From Nitrosotalea devaniterrae (GTDB lineage Archaea; Thermoproteota; Nitrososphaeria; Nitrososphaerales; Nitrosopumilaceae): a DNA stretch of 64,000 nucleotides. The position numbers and the translations under genes were made by a program. Shown piece by piece: positions 17,893-26,759 of this stretch. The notes under the pieces are model-generated. The model did not search any database. It worked only from the letters and a program-made list of their open reading frames with translations, and was not told the origin of the DNA. The DNA lies in assembly GCA_900065925.1 (NCBI GenBank), contig LN890280.1, positions 612,451 to 676,450 on the forward strand. Direction: 5' to 3'. Every line of letters begins with the position of its first letter. The first letter of the stretch is position 1.

Positions 17893-18057
17893 ATGAGCAG
17901 CAAAAAATCTGCACCATTGCCAGCATCAAGCGCAGGACTGCTAAGATTCTTTGAGGATGAGACTAAGGGATACAAGTTAAAACCAGAGGTGGTGGTAGCA
18001 ATACCTGCATCTTTGATTGGAATTTCGTGGATTCTCAAGTTCTTCTTCTCGCCATGA
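17893..18057 (+). CDS. Preprotein translocase subunit Sec61-beta (SecG-type)
   Basis: A 54-residue tail-anchored subunit of the Sec translocon, too short for usual ORF cut-offs. The sequence has the archaeal Sec61-beta pattern: a polar N-terminus with PLPASSAGLLRFFEDE, then GYKLKPEVVV and a single C-terminal helix (AIPASLIGISWILKFFF). It starts at an ATG 44 nt after the p27-like gene, and its stop overlaps the ATG of the DUF2070 gene (ATGA), so the three genes form a compact unit. Confidence 0.93.
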   Translation: MSSKKSAPLPASSAGLLRFFEDETKGYKLKPEVVVAIPASLIGISWILKFFFSP

Positions 18058-19793
18058 CGGAAAGCTCAGATGATGTATCCCGTATTCACAAGCGGTATAC
18101 TCTAACAACATTTACTCCTACTTCACACTATGTCTCTCTTGCAATCTCTATTGCAGTTGCGTGTGTCATAGTTGCAGTATCTTACATAAATTATTTCAAG
18201 TCCCCTGGCCAACTAATGTATGCAATTCCTATTGCGATTGGAGTGCTTGTAGTTACACAATTGCTTGACCCAAAAATTCTCAAGACAGAATATTCAAAAT
18301 CAATACACATGTCCGCATTTGGAACTCTCTTGTGGCTTGTAACAATTCTATGTGGAATTCTTTCTAGCTATGTCTTTTCAAAACCTGAACTGCTTCCAGT
18401 TTACATTACAGAAGGAATGTTCTTGTTTGCAAGTTTTCGAATTGCAATATTTACATCTGTACTTGGAGCAAAGCTAAAGACTGCTTGGATAGTCTGTTTG
18501 CTTCAACCACTTGCAGTCTTTCTTGCATTTGTTCCAACAAACATGTGGGTTCCAATGCTCTCTGACCCAAAAGCAATTGAATATGGAATTGTATTTTGTG
18601 TCCTTGGAAGCATCTGGACTTTGCTAAGTGACAGAATTGCAGGGAGCGGAAAACTCTCAAGCACACATGCATTTTTGCAAGCATATCTTGCAGCATGGAC
18701 AAATGATGATCCAGTTCCAATGGAATCCTTGATGGAGAAACGCTCCGAACCATCAAAAGTGTCAACATTTCAAATTTTATTCAAGACAACAAATCAGGAT
18801 TGCAGACTTGTCATACCTGACTTGCATCCTGGACCGTTTCACCCAATAGGTGGAAGCAACATTCCATATCTTATTTACAAAAATCTTGATTCATCTGCAA
18901 TGGTGATGCACAGCATCTCTGATCACGCACTTAACCTTCCTTCAAAATCTCAAGTTGACTTGTACATTACTAGTCTACAGAAAAACTTGAAAATCCAGCA
19001 AGGGTCAAAGAGCACAAAACCTGTTACAATCCAGGTAAACAAGGCACGAACAACTGGATTACTGTTTGACAAGACTGCAGTATTGATTCTCTCACTTTCT
19101 CCACACGGGATGGAAGATATTCCATATTATATCAAATCAGACCTTGAGCAGTACGGTAAGAATCGTGGATATGAGCGAGTGCTAATTGTTGACAGTCACA
19201 ATGCAATGGGAAAAGAAATTGAAAAACTTGATGCAGATGATCTTCTAAATGCTGCAAAATCAACACTTGATACTTTGATTACAAAAGAGACTTTACCTCT
19301 GGAAGTTGGCTATGCAAACTCTGAGAACCTGAATTTTCAGGCAGATGACCTTGGACCTGGAAAAGTTGCAATCATGTGCTTTAAGATTGGCGATGAGAAA
19401 TTCTTTCTTGCATGGGCTGATGCAAATAATATGTTAAACGGATTGCGCGAAGAAATTGCAAGTCATTTTTCAAAGATTGGGTACAACTTTCTTGAAATCT
19501 GTACATCTGATACACATTACAAGGCACGCACTGCCAAAAATAAGCATGGATATTTTGAGTTTGGAAGTCTGTCAAAAGCACCTGATGTTACATCATGGTT
19601 TACTGATCTTGCCAAAAAGGCAGAACAGACTACATCACCTACGTCCTATGAGCTGCTAGAAAGTGAAACAAATGTCAAGGTCATGGGGGGAAACCAGCTT
19701 GAACTTTATTCAAAATCACTTGACAATGCAATGCGAATCACCCAGGCGTTTCTCTTGATAACTACTGGATTTTTCATATATACAATGTTCTAG
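18054..19793 (+). CDS. DUF2070 family integral membrane protein
   Basis: A 579-residue protein whose first 200 residues hold about six or seven membrane helices and whose last 370 residues form a soluble domain. The soluble part contains IPDLHPGPFHPIGGSNIPY, SISDHALNLPSKSQ and LIVDSHNAMGKE, which resemble metal-binding His/Asp motifs and are characteristic of archaeal DUF2070. The function is not established. The frame extends back to 18027, but the ATG at 18054 overlaps the Sec61-beta stop and is the likely start. A final helix near the C-terminus (AFLLITTGFFIYTMF) may re-enter the membrane. Confidence 0.88.
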   Translation: MTESSDDVSRIHKRYTLTTFTPTSHYVSLAISIAVACVIVAVSYINYFKSPGQLMYAIPIAIGVLVVTQLLDPKILKTEYSKSIHMSAFGTLLWLVTILCGILSSYVFSKPELLPVYITEGMFLFASFRIAIFTSVLGAKLKTAWIVCLLQPLAVFLAFVPTNMWVPMLSDPKAIEYGIVFCVLGSIWTLLSDRIAGSGKLSSTHAFLQAYLAAWTNDDPVPMESLMEKRSEPSKVSTFQILFKTTNQDCRLVIPDLHPGPFHPIGGSNIPYLIYKNLDSSAMVMHSISDHALNLPSKSQVDLYITSLQKNLKIQQGSKSTKPVTIQVNKARTTGLLFDKTAVLILSLSPHGMEDIPYYIKSDLEQYGKNRGYERVLIVDSHNAMGKEIEKLDADDLLNAAKSTLDTLITKETLPLEVGYANSENLNFQADDLGPGKVAIMCFKIGDEKFFLAWADANNMLNGLREEIASHFSKIGYNFLEICTSDTHYKARTAKNKHGYFEFGSLSKAPDVTSWFTDLAKKAEQTTSPTSYELLESETNVKVMGGNQLELYSKSLDNAMRITQAFLLITTGFFIYTMF

Positions 19794-20410
19794 CTCTGCA
19801 TCTCTTCTAGATTTCCGTAAAACTCATCACAGAATGAATCAAGCTGGTGGATTGGAATTATTGGAACTTTATCAATAAACTGTACACTATGCTGGTATAG
19901 TGTGACAATTGCAGGAATTGCTCCCCTGACTTTGTGTTTTGATACAAACTGCTTGGTCCTGATCACCTGCTTTCTTACTGCTTCTTGTAGTGCTGACTGG
20001 GTCATGTTGTTCCAGTGCTTGCAGTCAATTAGTATGGCAACATCTGACTTGATACCAATCACGTCTATCTGCATCCTTGGGTTTTTCAAGATTACATTTT
20101 TTGTTACATCAAAATCTCTTTTCTCAAGAACCTCTGCTGCAAGTGACTCAAAATCCTGCCAGTCTAGCATGCGGGAGATCTCGTCAATTGGTGCACCCAT
20201 GCTGATTGCAAGAATGCTTGTCTTTAGCTTGTCCGAATCTTCAAACTGGATCTGACCTTCTTCATATCTTCCAATTCCATTTTGCATAAAGTTGTCTAGT
20301 ATCTCTTTTGCCATCTCTTCACTGGTACTAGTTGCCATGCTGAAATCCTTGACAGATAACCCCCCTGAAATTATTCCGGGTATTCCTTTTACAAGTGATC
20401 CAAGATTCAT
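19790..20410 (-). CDS. Mrr-like restriction-endonuclease-fold protein
   Basis: A 206-residue protein with an N-terminal helical, winged-helix-like region (residues 1-85) and a C-terminal PD-(D/E)xK nuclease domain. The nuclease signature can be read as DWQDFESLAAEVLEKRDFDV, then IDVIGIKSDVAILIDCKHW, with the catalytic D...D-x-K residues in place. Relatives include Mrr and archaeal DNA-repair nucleases. No methyltransferase or specificity subunit is nearby, so it is not an ordinary restriction system; a house-keeping repair role is as likely. Its 3' end overlaps the convergent DUF2070 gene by four nucleotides. Confidence 0.75.
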   Translation of the reverse strand: MNLGSLVKGIPGIISGGLSVKDFSMATSTSEEMAKEILDNFMQNGIGRYEEGQIQFEDSDKLKTSILAISMGAPIDEISRMLDWQDFESLAAEVLEKRDFDVTKNVILKNPRMQIDVIGIKSDVAILIDCKHWNNMTQSALQEAVRKQVIRTKQFVSKHKVRGAIPAIVTLYQHSVQFIDKVPIIPIHQLDSFCDEFYGNLEEMQS

Positions 20411-20509
20411 TATTGTATATTTTTTATTTCTTTTATAAAATACTATGCAGCTAAATCATGTTGATTCCGGAAAACTTTTGTTCAACTTTTTTTGCGACAT
20501 GATAAATAT

Positions 20510-20528
20510 CGTGGACCACGGTTAAATA
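20510..20528 (+). promoter_or_regulatory. Inverted repeat and TATA-like box before ABC transporter operon
   Basis: The perfect inverted repeat CGTGG-A-CCACG (20510-20520) is directly followed by TTAAATA (20522-20528). The TATA centre is about 25 nt upstream of the ATG at 20550, fitting a leaderless transcript. The repeat position, over the BRE, suggests a repressor or activator site. This is inference from one site. Confidence 0.4.
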
Positions 20529-20549
20529 CAGTTCATTGAAAAACATATC

Positions 20550-23012
20550 ATGAAATTCATGCTAGTTCTGCTGCTAGCACTTTTTGTTTTGGGACCTGTA
20601 ACTGTATTTGGGGAAAAGGGGACAAATTTTGATAAAGTAAATTTTATCCAATACTCTGATGATAACACTGCAGTTGAAGAAGTAAAAAATGGTCATCTTG
20701 ACATTTACTATTCTGCAATTCCAATTGACAGACTTGATGACCAGTCAAGGCAAAACCTACAAGTATTCCAATCTGCTGGGACAAGCTACAGTCTTTTGAT
20801 AAACCCTGAAGTCTCTGAAAAGTTTAATCCCTTTTCCATACAACAAGTCAGGTTTGCACTAAACTATCTCATAGATAGAGATCTCATTGTTGATGAGGTG
20901 CTCAATGGTTATGGTACCCCGATGATATCTGCATACAAGCCATACGACCCTGACTATCTTTTGATACTGGGAGAATTACAATCATTTAATTTCAAACACA
21001 ATCCTGCACTTGCGGAAAAAATGATATCTGATGCGCTAGAAAAAGCAGGCGCGCAAAAAACTGGAGCAACTTGGTACTATAAATCAAAACCAGTCACTGT
21101 AACAATTTTTATTCGAAATGATGATCCTGTCAGAAAATCAGTTGGAGAAATTCTTGCATCCCAGTTGCAGGGTATGGGGTTTGTGGTGAAAAAAGACTAT
21201 GGTGACCTGACAAAGGCATTCTCTACTGTATATGGTTCTAATCCATCTGATCTAAAATGGAGTATCTACACGGAAGGATGGACAATTGGAGGGTTTGTGC
21301 GATATGATTCTGTTCTCACAGCTCAGATGTACTCTCCGTGGTACTCTAGCATGCCTGGATTTAACAATCCATCATACTGGAATTTCCAGGACCCAGAAGT
21401 TGATTCTTTATCAAAGGCAATATTTTTTGGAAATTTTACATCATCTGAGCAGCGTGCTAGTCTGATAAACCAGGCAGTTGACCGCGGGATACATGACTCT
21501 GTTAGGATATTTCTTGCATGCAAGACTGACCAGTTTATCGCAAACAAAAAAGTTGATGGAATAATCAATGACTTTGGTGCAGGGGTGACAAGCAGGTTTA
21601 CACCAATCAATGCAAGATCAGACTCTGACACGCTGACAATTGGCGTCAAAAAAATATCCCAAGGATCGTGGAACCCAATAGCTGGATTTGTTGATTCAGC
21701 AAGCCAACAGATTTGGGGTGCACTAAGTGACCCTGGAAGCTTCAAGAATCCGTACACTGGATATACAATTCCGGTACGCTCTAACTGGGAAGTTCATGCA
21801 AAAGGGCCTCTTGATAAAATTGATGTTCCATCTGATGCTATATTGTGGGATGCCTCAAAACAAAAGTGGGTCCAAGTGGGAACTGGAGCCAAGGCAACAA
21901 GTGAGGTGACATTTCATCTCAAGTTTGGAAACTGGCACAACAAGATGCCCATGGACATGAATGATGTTTTGTATGGAATTTATTTCATGTACCAATGGGG
22001 TGCAGACCAGACAAATGGCACCATGACATTTGATTCTGAATATTCTCCCAAGGCAAACCAGGCTGCAAAGACACTTGTTGGTGTGAGAATAACTGGAAAT
22101 GATACAATTGAGGTCTACCAAAATTACTGGCACTTTGATGCCGGCGAAATTGCAGACTCGGCACAGGTCTGGCCTGCAATGCCATGGGAGATGTTGTATT
22201 CCATGGAAAAAGCGGTAACTGATGGCAAGCTTGCATTTTCAAGATCAGACGCAGTAAGCAAAAACATTGGATGGATGTCATTGATAATACCAAATGATGC
22301 AAAAATCATCCAGGCAAATCTTGAAGACTTTGAAAATGAAAAATCCGTTCCGCCTGCACTTGCATTTGTCAATGATTCAAAATATTTCCAATCAAGGTAC
22401 AATGCTTCTACGTCATGGATTGAAGAGCATGGACATGCTGTAGTAAGCAACGGTCCATACTATCTTGACAGTTACTCTCCTGATGCACGAAAGATAACGA
22501 TAAAGGCGTTTGATGATTCCACCTATCCATTTGGTGCGGGATATTGGAAAAAATTCGAAGAGGTAAGCATGCCCAAGATACAAAGTGTCCAGGTGCCTAC
22601 AAGCATATCCGTTGGCACAAGACTTGACATTCCAATATCTGTGACTCCAAATGCTACTGTATACTATTATTTTACAAACCCGCACGGAAAGATAATTGAT
22701 GAGGGAAACCAGGCATCTCAAAATGGTTCCATGGTAATAACTCTCTTGCCTGAAAAGACAATGAATCTTGATCTTGGCTCAAATGACGTACAGATGTTTG
22801 TAGTATCTGATGCTGCATACAAGCCAGACATGTACCACTCTAGTTTTCTTGTAACTTCTGGACCACTCTTAATTCCTAGGGAAAGTATGATTGCAAATAC
22901 TGTACCACTTGAGACAAGTTCTGGATATCTTGTTGTGGGTCTGATACTTGCAGGTGCTGCTATAGCAATTGTACTTGTTGCAAAAAAGAGGAGAGCAATT
23001 CATGGGGTTTAA
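20550..23012 (+). CDS. ABC transporter substrate-binding protein, family 5, motifs in permuted order
   Basis: An 820-residue extracytoplasmic peptide/nickel-type binding protein with a signal peptide (residues 1-22) and a C-terminal helix (YLVVGLILAGAAIAIVLVA, about 793-812) that would anchor it. The first part (about 24-350) resembles the C-terminal half of family-5 binding proteins: VKNGHLDIYYSAIP, then QQVRFALNYLIDRDLIVDEV. The second part (about 360-690) resembles their N-terminal half: LTIGVKKISQGSWNP, VTFHLKFGNWHNKMPMDMND and VVSNGPYYLDSYSPD. The order is reversed relative to DppA/OppA. It overlaps the permease gene by eleven nucleotides. The ligand is unknown, probably an oligopeptide. 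Confidence 0.88.
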   Translation: MKFMLVLLLALFVLGPVTVFGEKGTNFDKVNFIQYSDDNTAVEEVKNGHLDIYYSAIPIDRLDDQSRQNLQVFQSAGTSYSLLINPEVSEKFNPFSIQQVRFALNYLIDRDLIVDEVLNGYGTPMISAYKPYDPDYLLILGELQSFNFKHNPALAEKMISDALEKAGAQKTGATWYYKSKPVTVTIFIRNDDPVRKSVGEILASQLQGMGFVVKKDYGDLTKAFSTVYGSNPSDLKWSIYTEGWTIGGFVRYDSVLTAQMYSPWYSSMPGFNNPSYWNFQDPEVDSLSKAIFFGNFTSSEQRASLINQAVDRGIHDSVRIFLACKTDQFIANKKVDGIINDFGAGVTSRFTPINARSDSDTLTIGVKKISQGSWNPIAGFVDSASQQIWGALSDPGSFKNPYTGYTIPVRSNWEVHAKGPLDKIDVPSDAILWDASKQKWVQVGTGAKATSEVTFHLKFGNWHNKMPMDMNDVLYGIYFMYQWGADQTNGTMTFDSEYSPKANQAAKTLVGVRITGNDTIEVYQNYWHFDAGEIADSAQVWPAMPWEMLYSMEKAVTDGKLAFSRSDAVSKNIGWMSLIIPNDAKIIQANLEDFENEKSVPPALAFVNDSKYFQSRYNASTSWIEEHGHAVVSNGPYYLDSYSPDARKITIKAFDDSTYPFGAGYWKKFEEVSMPKIQSVQVPTSISVGTRLDIPISVTPNATVYYYFTNPHGKIIDEGNQASQNGSMVITLLPEKTMNLDLGSNDVQMFVVSDAAYKPDMYHSSFLVTSGPLLIPRESMIANTVPLETSSGYLVVGLILAGAAIAIVLVAKKRRAIHGV

Positions 23013-24054
23013 AAAATTTCTTGTCAAACGCGCATTTACCATGTTTGGCGTACTGATGGCAACACTTCTTGTTACAATAATTCTCGTGGGCTCTAACATG
23101 GACTCGATATCAAAACAAAGTGCTGCCCAAGAGATACGACAGCAGGTAACCAACAACAAGAGTCTTCTTTCAAGTTTCAAGACAACAGAGCAACTTGATT
23201 CGTATATTGCAAATGAAGTAAAACAAAGGATAACTGCGCTTGGTCTTGACCAGCCATGGTATTCTCCTCAAAGAATTGGTCTATCTATGTACAAAATCTT
23301 GACACTAGACTTTGGACATGCCAAGTTTCTTACAAGCGACAGCGGCTCGTCTGATGTCCGGGATATTATAATCGAAAAACTTCCAAGGACAATACTTCTT
23401 TTTACAACAGCCACTGTCATTGTATCTGTACTTGGAATATTCTTGGGAACAGTTGCGGCAAGCAAGGTAAATTCTAAACTTGACAAGATAACATCTGGAT
23501 TTGCAATAATATCAAGCAGCTTTCCTGTCTGGTGGATTGGTGTACTGATGATCTTTGTCTTTGCATTTTTGTATCCAATATTTCCCGCAAGGGCAACCCC
23601 TGATCTTTCGGTGACTGATCCTGGATACTGGGGCTCACTCTTGTATCACATGGCGCTTCCCTTGATTACACTTGTAATCATTGGGTTTGGCTCTTGGGCA
23701 TACTTGGTAAGAAATTTCTTGGTCGGTGTACTCCAAGAGGATTTTATCATGGCAAAAAGGGCTGCAGGAATTGATGAAAAGCGCATACTATACTCACATG
23801 CGCTCAAAAATGCGGCACCACCAATAGTTACAATCCTTGCACTAAGCCTGTCTAGCTCCCTTGGTGGCGCAATAATAACAGAGGCTGTATTTGACTGGCC
23901 TGGGATGGGCAGGCTATATTTTGAGGCAATCAGCGTCTTGGACTTGCCTGTAATCATTGGTGCAACATATGTTCTGACTGCATTCTTTCTTGTCAGTGTC
24001 TTTGTGGCAGATGTCTTGTATGGATACTTTGATCCTAGGGTGAGAAGAGAATGA
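23002..24054 (+). CDS. ABC transporter permease, DppB/OppB-like
   Basis: A 350-residue inner-membrane subunit. It has the family N-terminus (KKFLVKRAFTMFGVLMATLL), a typical extracytoplasmic region, TILLFTTATVIVSVLGIFLG, and the cytosolic EAA-type loop near residues 250-275 (KRAAGIDEKRILYSHALKNA) that contacts the ATPase. The upstream frame is open to 22969, but the ATG at 23002 gives the usual start. Its stop overlaps the DppC-like start by four nucleotides. It works with the adjacent binding protein. No ATP-binding subunit gene lies in the window, so an ATPase must be encoded elsewhere. Confidence 0.93.
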   Translation: MGFKKFLVKRAFTMFGVLMATLLVTIILVGSNMDSISKQSAAQEIRQQVTNNKSLLSSFKTTEQLDSYIANEVKQRITALGLDQPWYSPQRIGLSMYKILTLDFGHAKFLTSDSGSSDVRDIIIEKLPRTILLFTTATVIVSVLGIFLGTVAASKVNSKLDKITSGFAIISSSFPVWWIGVLMIFVFAFLYPIFPARATPDLSVTDPGYWGSLLYHMALPLITLVIIGFGSWAYLVRNFLVGVLQEDFIMAKRAAGIDEKRILYSHALKNAAPPIVTILALSLSSSLGGAIITEAVFDWPGMGRLYFEAISVLDLPVIIGATYVLTAFFLVSVFVADVLYGYFDPRVRRE

Positions 24055-25412
24055 GTTTTTCATCAAAAGTGGTATGGAAAGAATTTTCACATAGCAAAAT
24101 TGGAATTGCGGGAATTGTAATACTTCTCGTTCTTTTTTCCATGTCTGCTATTGCGTTTGTAGCAATACCCCTTGATAGTTTCAAGACATGGAACGATCCT
24201 GCAAGCTGGTTACTATATCCAAAATCTGCCCAGCCTGCATGGGTCAACTATTTCCAGTCTGAAAAAATTCCAGAACACTTGATACTACACCCTGTAAGGT
24301 TATCACAACAAATTGGCCCAGTTAATCTTCTTACAGACTCGTTTACAGTAAATTACCGGTATGATGGATTTCCAAGTGATTTTATCTACCAGTATACTGT
24401 ACAATATAGCGGATCTCCTTTATTGCAAATGTCTGTGACAAGGCCTGATGGCATTGAGATGAATCTAGTCTCCACATCTTTGCCTTTTGCAAACTCTACT
24501 GTATCCTACAGCAGCATGATATTTTCAACACAGGATGTGATTGCAAAAAATGTTGCAAGCGCAAAAACAAAGTATGCCTTTTCACTTGATGATATGTCAT
24601 CTGAAAAAATTGTCTTCTCGCAACTTGACACAAACCAGATCCTAAAGGGCCAGTATGTTTTCAGAGTTCATTTGTATGATGTATCGGGCAAACCAGTCCT
24701 TATCAAGTCAAACTTGGTCTTGGGAGGCAAAGTCTATGGTATCATGGGAACTGATGAGCTGAGGCGGGACCTTTCAGTTGGCCTGCTCTGGGGAACTCCA
24801 CTTGCACTCTTTATTGGAATTACTGTATCAATTGGCTCTGTTGTACTAGGGCTTGTCTATGGTGTCTATGCTGGATACAAGGGAAGGGCAACAGATGAGG
24901 TGCTAATGAGATTCAATGATATCATTTATGTCATGCCTGCACTACCACTCTTGATTATCCTAGCAGTGACTATAGGCAACAGCATATTTCTAATGGTGGG
25001 CTTTTTAGTGGTCTTTGGTTGGGTGGGAATTGCAAAGGTATCGCGAAGTATGGCGTTACAGATAAAGACACTACAATATGTGGAAGCGGCAAAACTGATG
25101 GGACAAAAAGACTATAAAATAATATTCAAGCATATCCTACCGCAACTTTTGCCATATGCATTTGCAAGCATTGCCATTTCAGTTCCAGCTGCAATTACTA
25201 CTGAAGCGGGCCTGAGTTTTTTGGGACTGGGTGATCCAAGTTTTCCTACATGGGGTCAGATACTCCATGATGCAAGTTCCTATAGTGCGGCAGCACGTGG
25301 GATGTGGTGGTGGATACTGCCTCCGGGAATAATGATTGCAGTAACTGGGCTTGCATTTGTGTTCATGGGTCAAGCAATGGATGGCATCATAAATCCAAAA
25401 CTGCGGCGTTGA
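24051..25412 (+). CDS. ABC transporter permease, DppC/OppC-like, with large extracytoplasmic insertion
   Basis: The 453-residue protein is about 150 residues longer than common DppC. After helix 1 (GIAGIVILLVLFSMSAIAFVA, about 19-39) comes a polar region to about residue 235 (including TVNYRYDGFPSDFIYQYTV), predicted to lie outside the membrane. The standard OppC core then begins with GTDELRRDLSVGLLWGTPLAL and contains the EAA loop (EAAKLMGQKDYKIIFKHILP) and TEAGLSFLGLGDPSFPTWG. The extra domain may contact the unusual binding protein. The gene ends the three-gene operon. Confidence 0.92.
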   Translation: MSFSSKVVWKEFSHSKIGIAGIVILLVLFSMSAIAFVAIPLDSFKTWNDPASWLLYPKSAQPAWVNYFQSEKIPEHLILHPVRLSQQIGPVNLLTDSFTVNYRYDGFPSDFIYQYTVQYSGSPLLQMSVTRPDGIEMNLVSTSLPFANSTVSYSSMIFSTQDVIAKNVASAKTKYAFSLDDMSSEKIVFSQLDTNQILKGQYVFRVHLYDVSGKPVLIKSNLVLGGKVYGIMGTDELRRDLSVGLLWGTPLALFIGITVSIGSVVLGLVYGVYAGYKGRATDEVLMRFNDIIYVMPALPLLIILAVTIGNSIFLMVGFLVVFGWVGIAKVSRSMALQIKTLQYVEAAKLMGQKDYKIIFKHILPQLLPYAFASIAISVPAAITTEAGLSFLGLGDPSFPTWGQILHDASSYSAAARGMWWWILPPGIMIAVTGLAFVFMGQAMDGIINPKLRR

Positions 25413-25579
25413 TATCTACCCCTGATTTTTCCCTGAAAGGACAACAAAAAACCTCTACTTGATGCTTGAAAATTTAATAAAATCTTGTAGCCGCCTGTTG
25501 TCTTACATGGTTACGTTTTGTTGAATTATTTTCTAAAACAGAATTGCTTTAATATTATGTAACGAAATAAACTGACAGA

Positions 25580-26206
25580 TTGAAAACAAGACAGATTTTT
25601 GCATTACTCTTTGTAATGATTACTGGTATACTGATGACATCTGGTATCTTGTCTGCTTTTGCATCGTCGGAATCTTGCTCGTCTGATAATAGTGGTGCAT
25701 GTGTCGCATGGTATTTTGTGGATCAAAATGGTAAACAAGTAGACGTGCCATCTCCTGTCGTAATTGATACTGCACACACTCATGAAACGACAATCAAGTG
25801 GTATGTTGTAAGCGAGACTGGCAATGGCGCATTTCAATTCAAGACCATACCACATGTTTCAAGGGGAACTCCTGGCATGATTGAAAACTGCCAATCGTTT
25901 CCCATTGAATCATTTAATGGGTCTACTCAGGTTGTAAAACAATACGAATGTACCATCAAGGCAAGTCAAGATGTAGGCATTGGAACATTGGAAATTGATC
26001 TAGCAGTAAACAATGGAAAAAGTCTGCCGTTTTATGATGCTAATAACCACTTTGTAGGAACCTCATTCCAATATTCTACTGATGTTGTTGTTGGTCCAAA
26101 CGCAGTTCCAGAGTTTGGGCAGACTAGTATGCTAGTACTAGTCATTTCCATTGTAGCGATAACTTTGATCTCAACAAAATCAAAACTAAATACGATGTTT
26201 CGATAA
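25580..26206 (+). CDS. Secreted PEFG-CTERM protein
   Basis: A 208-residue exported protein starting at a TTG. Residues 1-30 form a signal peptide (IFALLFVMITGILMTSGIL, then AFAS). The mature part is beta-rich with four cysteines. The C-terminus has the tripartite sorting signal: VPEFG, a hydrophobic helix (TSMLVLVISIVAITLI) and a basic tail (KSKLNTMFR). PEFG-CTERM tails are known in thaumarchaea and are thought to be processed by an archaeosortase that fixes the protein at the surface. No archaeosortase is in the window. The role of the mature domain is unknown. Confidence 0.82.
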   Translation: MKTRQIFALLFVMITGILMTSGILSAFASSESCSSDNSGACVAWYFVDQNGKQVDVPSPVVIDTAHTHETTIKWYVVSETGNGAFQFKTIPHVSRGTPGMIENCQSFPIESFNGSTQVVKQYECTIKASQDVGIGTLEIDLAVNNGKSLPFYDANNHFVGTSFQYSTDVVVGPNAVPEFGQTSMLVLVISIVAITLISTKSKLNTMFR

Positions 26207-26289
26207 TTTTTAACAAATACTATCAAAATAGATCTCAAAAAATTATGGGATAACCTTAAGAGAAAGTATGGCTAATGGTGGTTTAAGAA

Positions 26290-26472
26290 ATGAAGTATGT
26301 ATCACAATGGTACAGACAGGTCATGGGCTTGTCGCCTAGGAAGAAAAAGGTCCTATTAGTCTGTCTGTGGTGTATTGCACCAATTGAGATGGGAATTATT
26401 ACAGGTGCATTTTATCTGGGAAAGCGATTACACCAGAAAAGTGTTGCATTCCAAGTTCCACTACCTCAGTAG
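26290..26472 (+). CDS. Small single-TM protein
   Basis: A 60-residue product from an ATG at 26290. A basic stretch (SPRKKK) is followed by a hydrophobic helix (VLLVCLWCIAPIEMGIITGAFYLG, residues 21-44) and a short basic tail. Topology by charge puts the N-terminus inside. No family is recognised. It stands alone with about 80 nt on each side. Confidence 0.45.
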   Translation: MKYVSQWYRQVMGLSPRKKKVLLVCLWCIAPIEMGIITGAFYLGKRLHQKSVAFQVPLPQ

Positions 26473-26520
26473 ATCTTTTGCATCTGAATTCTGGATTTAA
26501 TTGATTTTAGGACTACCTAA

Positions 26521-26664
26521 ATGCAATGTCATATACTGATTATTGTGCCGTCTTCTGTAACTGGGTCATGCATAAAGTGTGGATATCAAGCAAAACCCAG
26601 AAAATACAATTCTATTGATGGCGAAGTTCATGCTTGCCCCAAATGCCATAATGAATTGACTTGA
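26521..26664 (+). CDS. Tiny zinc-ribbon ORF
   Basis: A 47-residue reading frame with CIKCGYQ and CPKCH pairs about 22 residues apart, a normal single zinc-ribbon spacing. The start could be the ATG at 26521 or an internal GTG at 26545. Support is limited to the ordered cysteines and coding-like codon use. Confidence 0.45.
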   Translation: MQCHILIIVPSSVTGSCIKCGYQAKPRKYNSIDGEVHACPKCHNELT

Positions 26665-26759
26665 CACTTTTATCTTCTGGGTTGTATCTGTGTCAGTTGT
26701 TTTAGCTGATTTGCATATCTTGGTCTTCATAGACATTGTTAAATTCACCGTCTAGTCTG

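Noticed and set aside
19790-20410. Restriction-modification system
   Set aside because: No methyltransferase or specificity gene is nearby.
20550-26206. Complete ABC importer operon
   Set aside because: No ATP-binding subunit gene follows the permeases.
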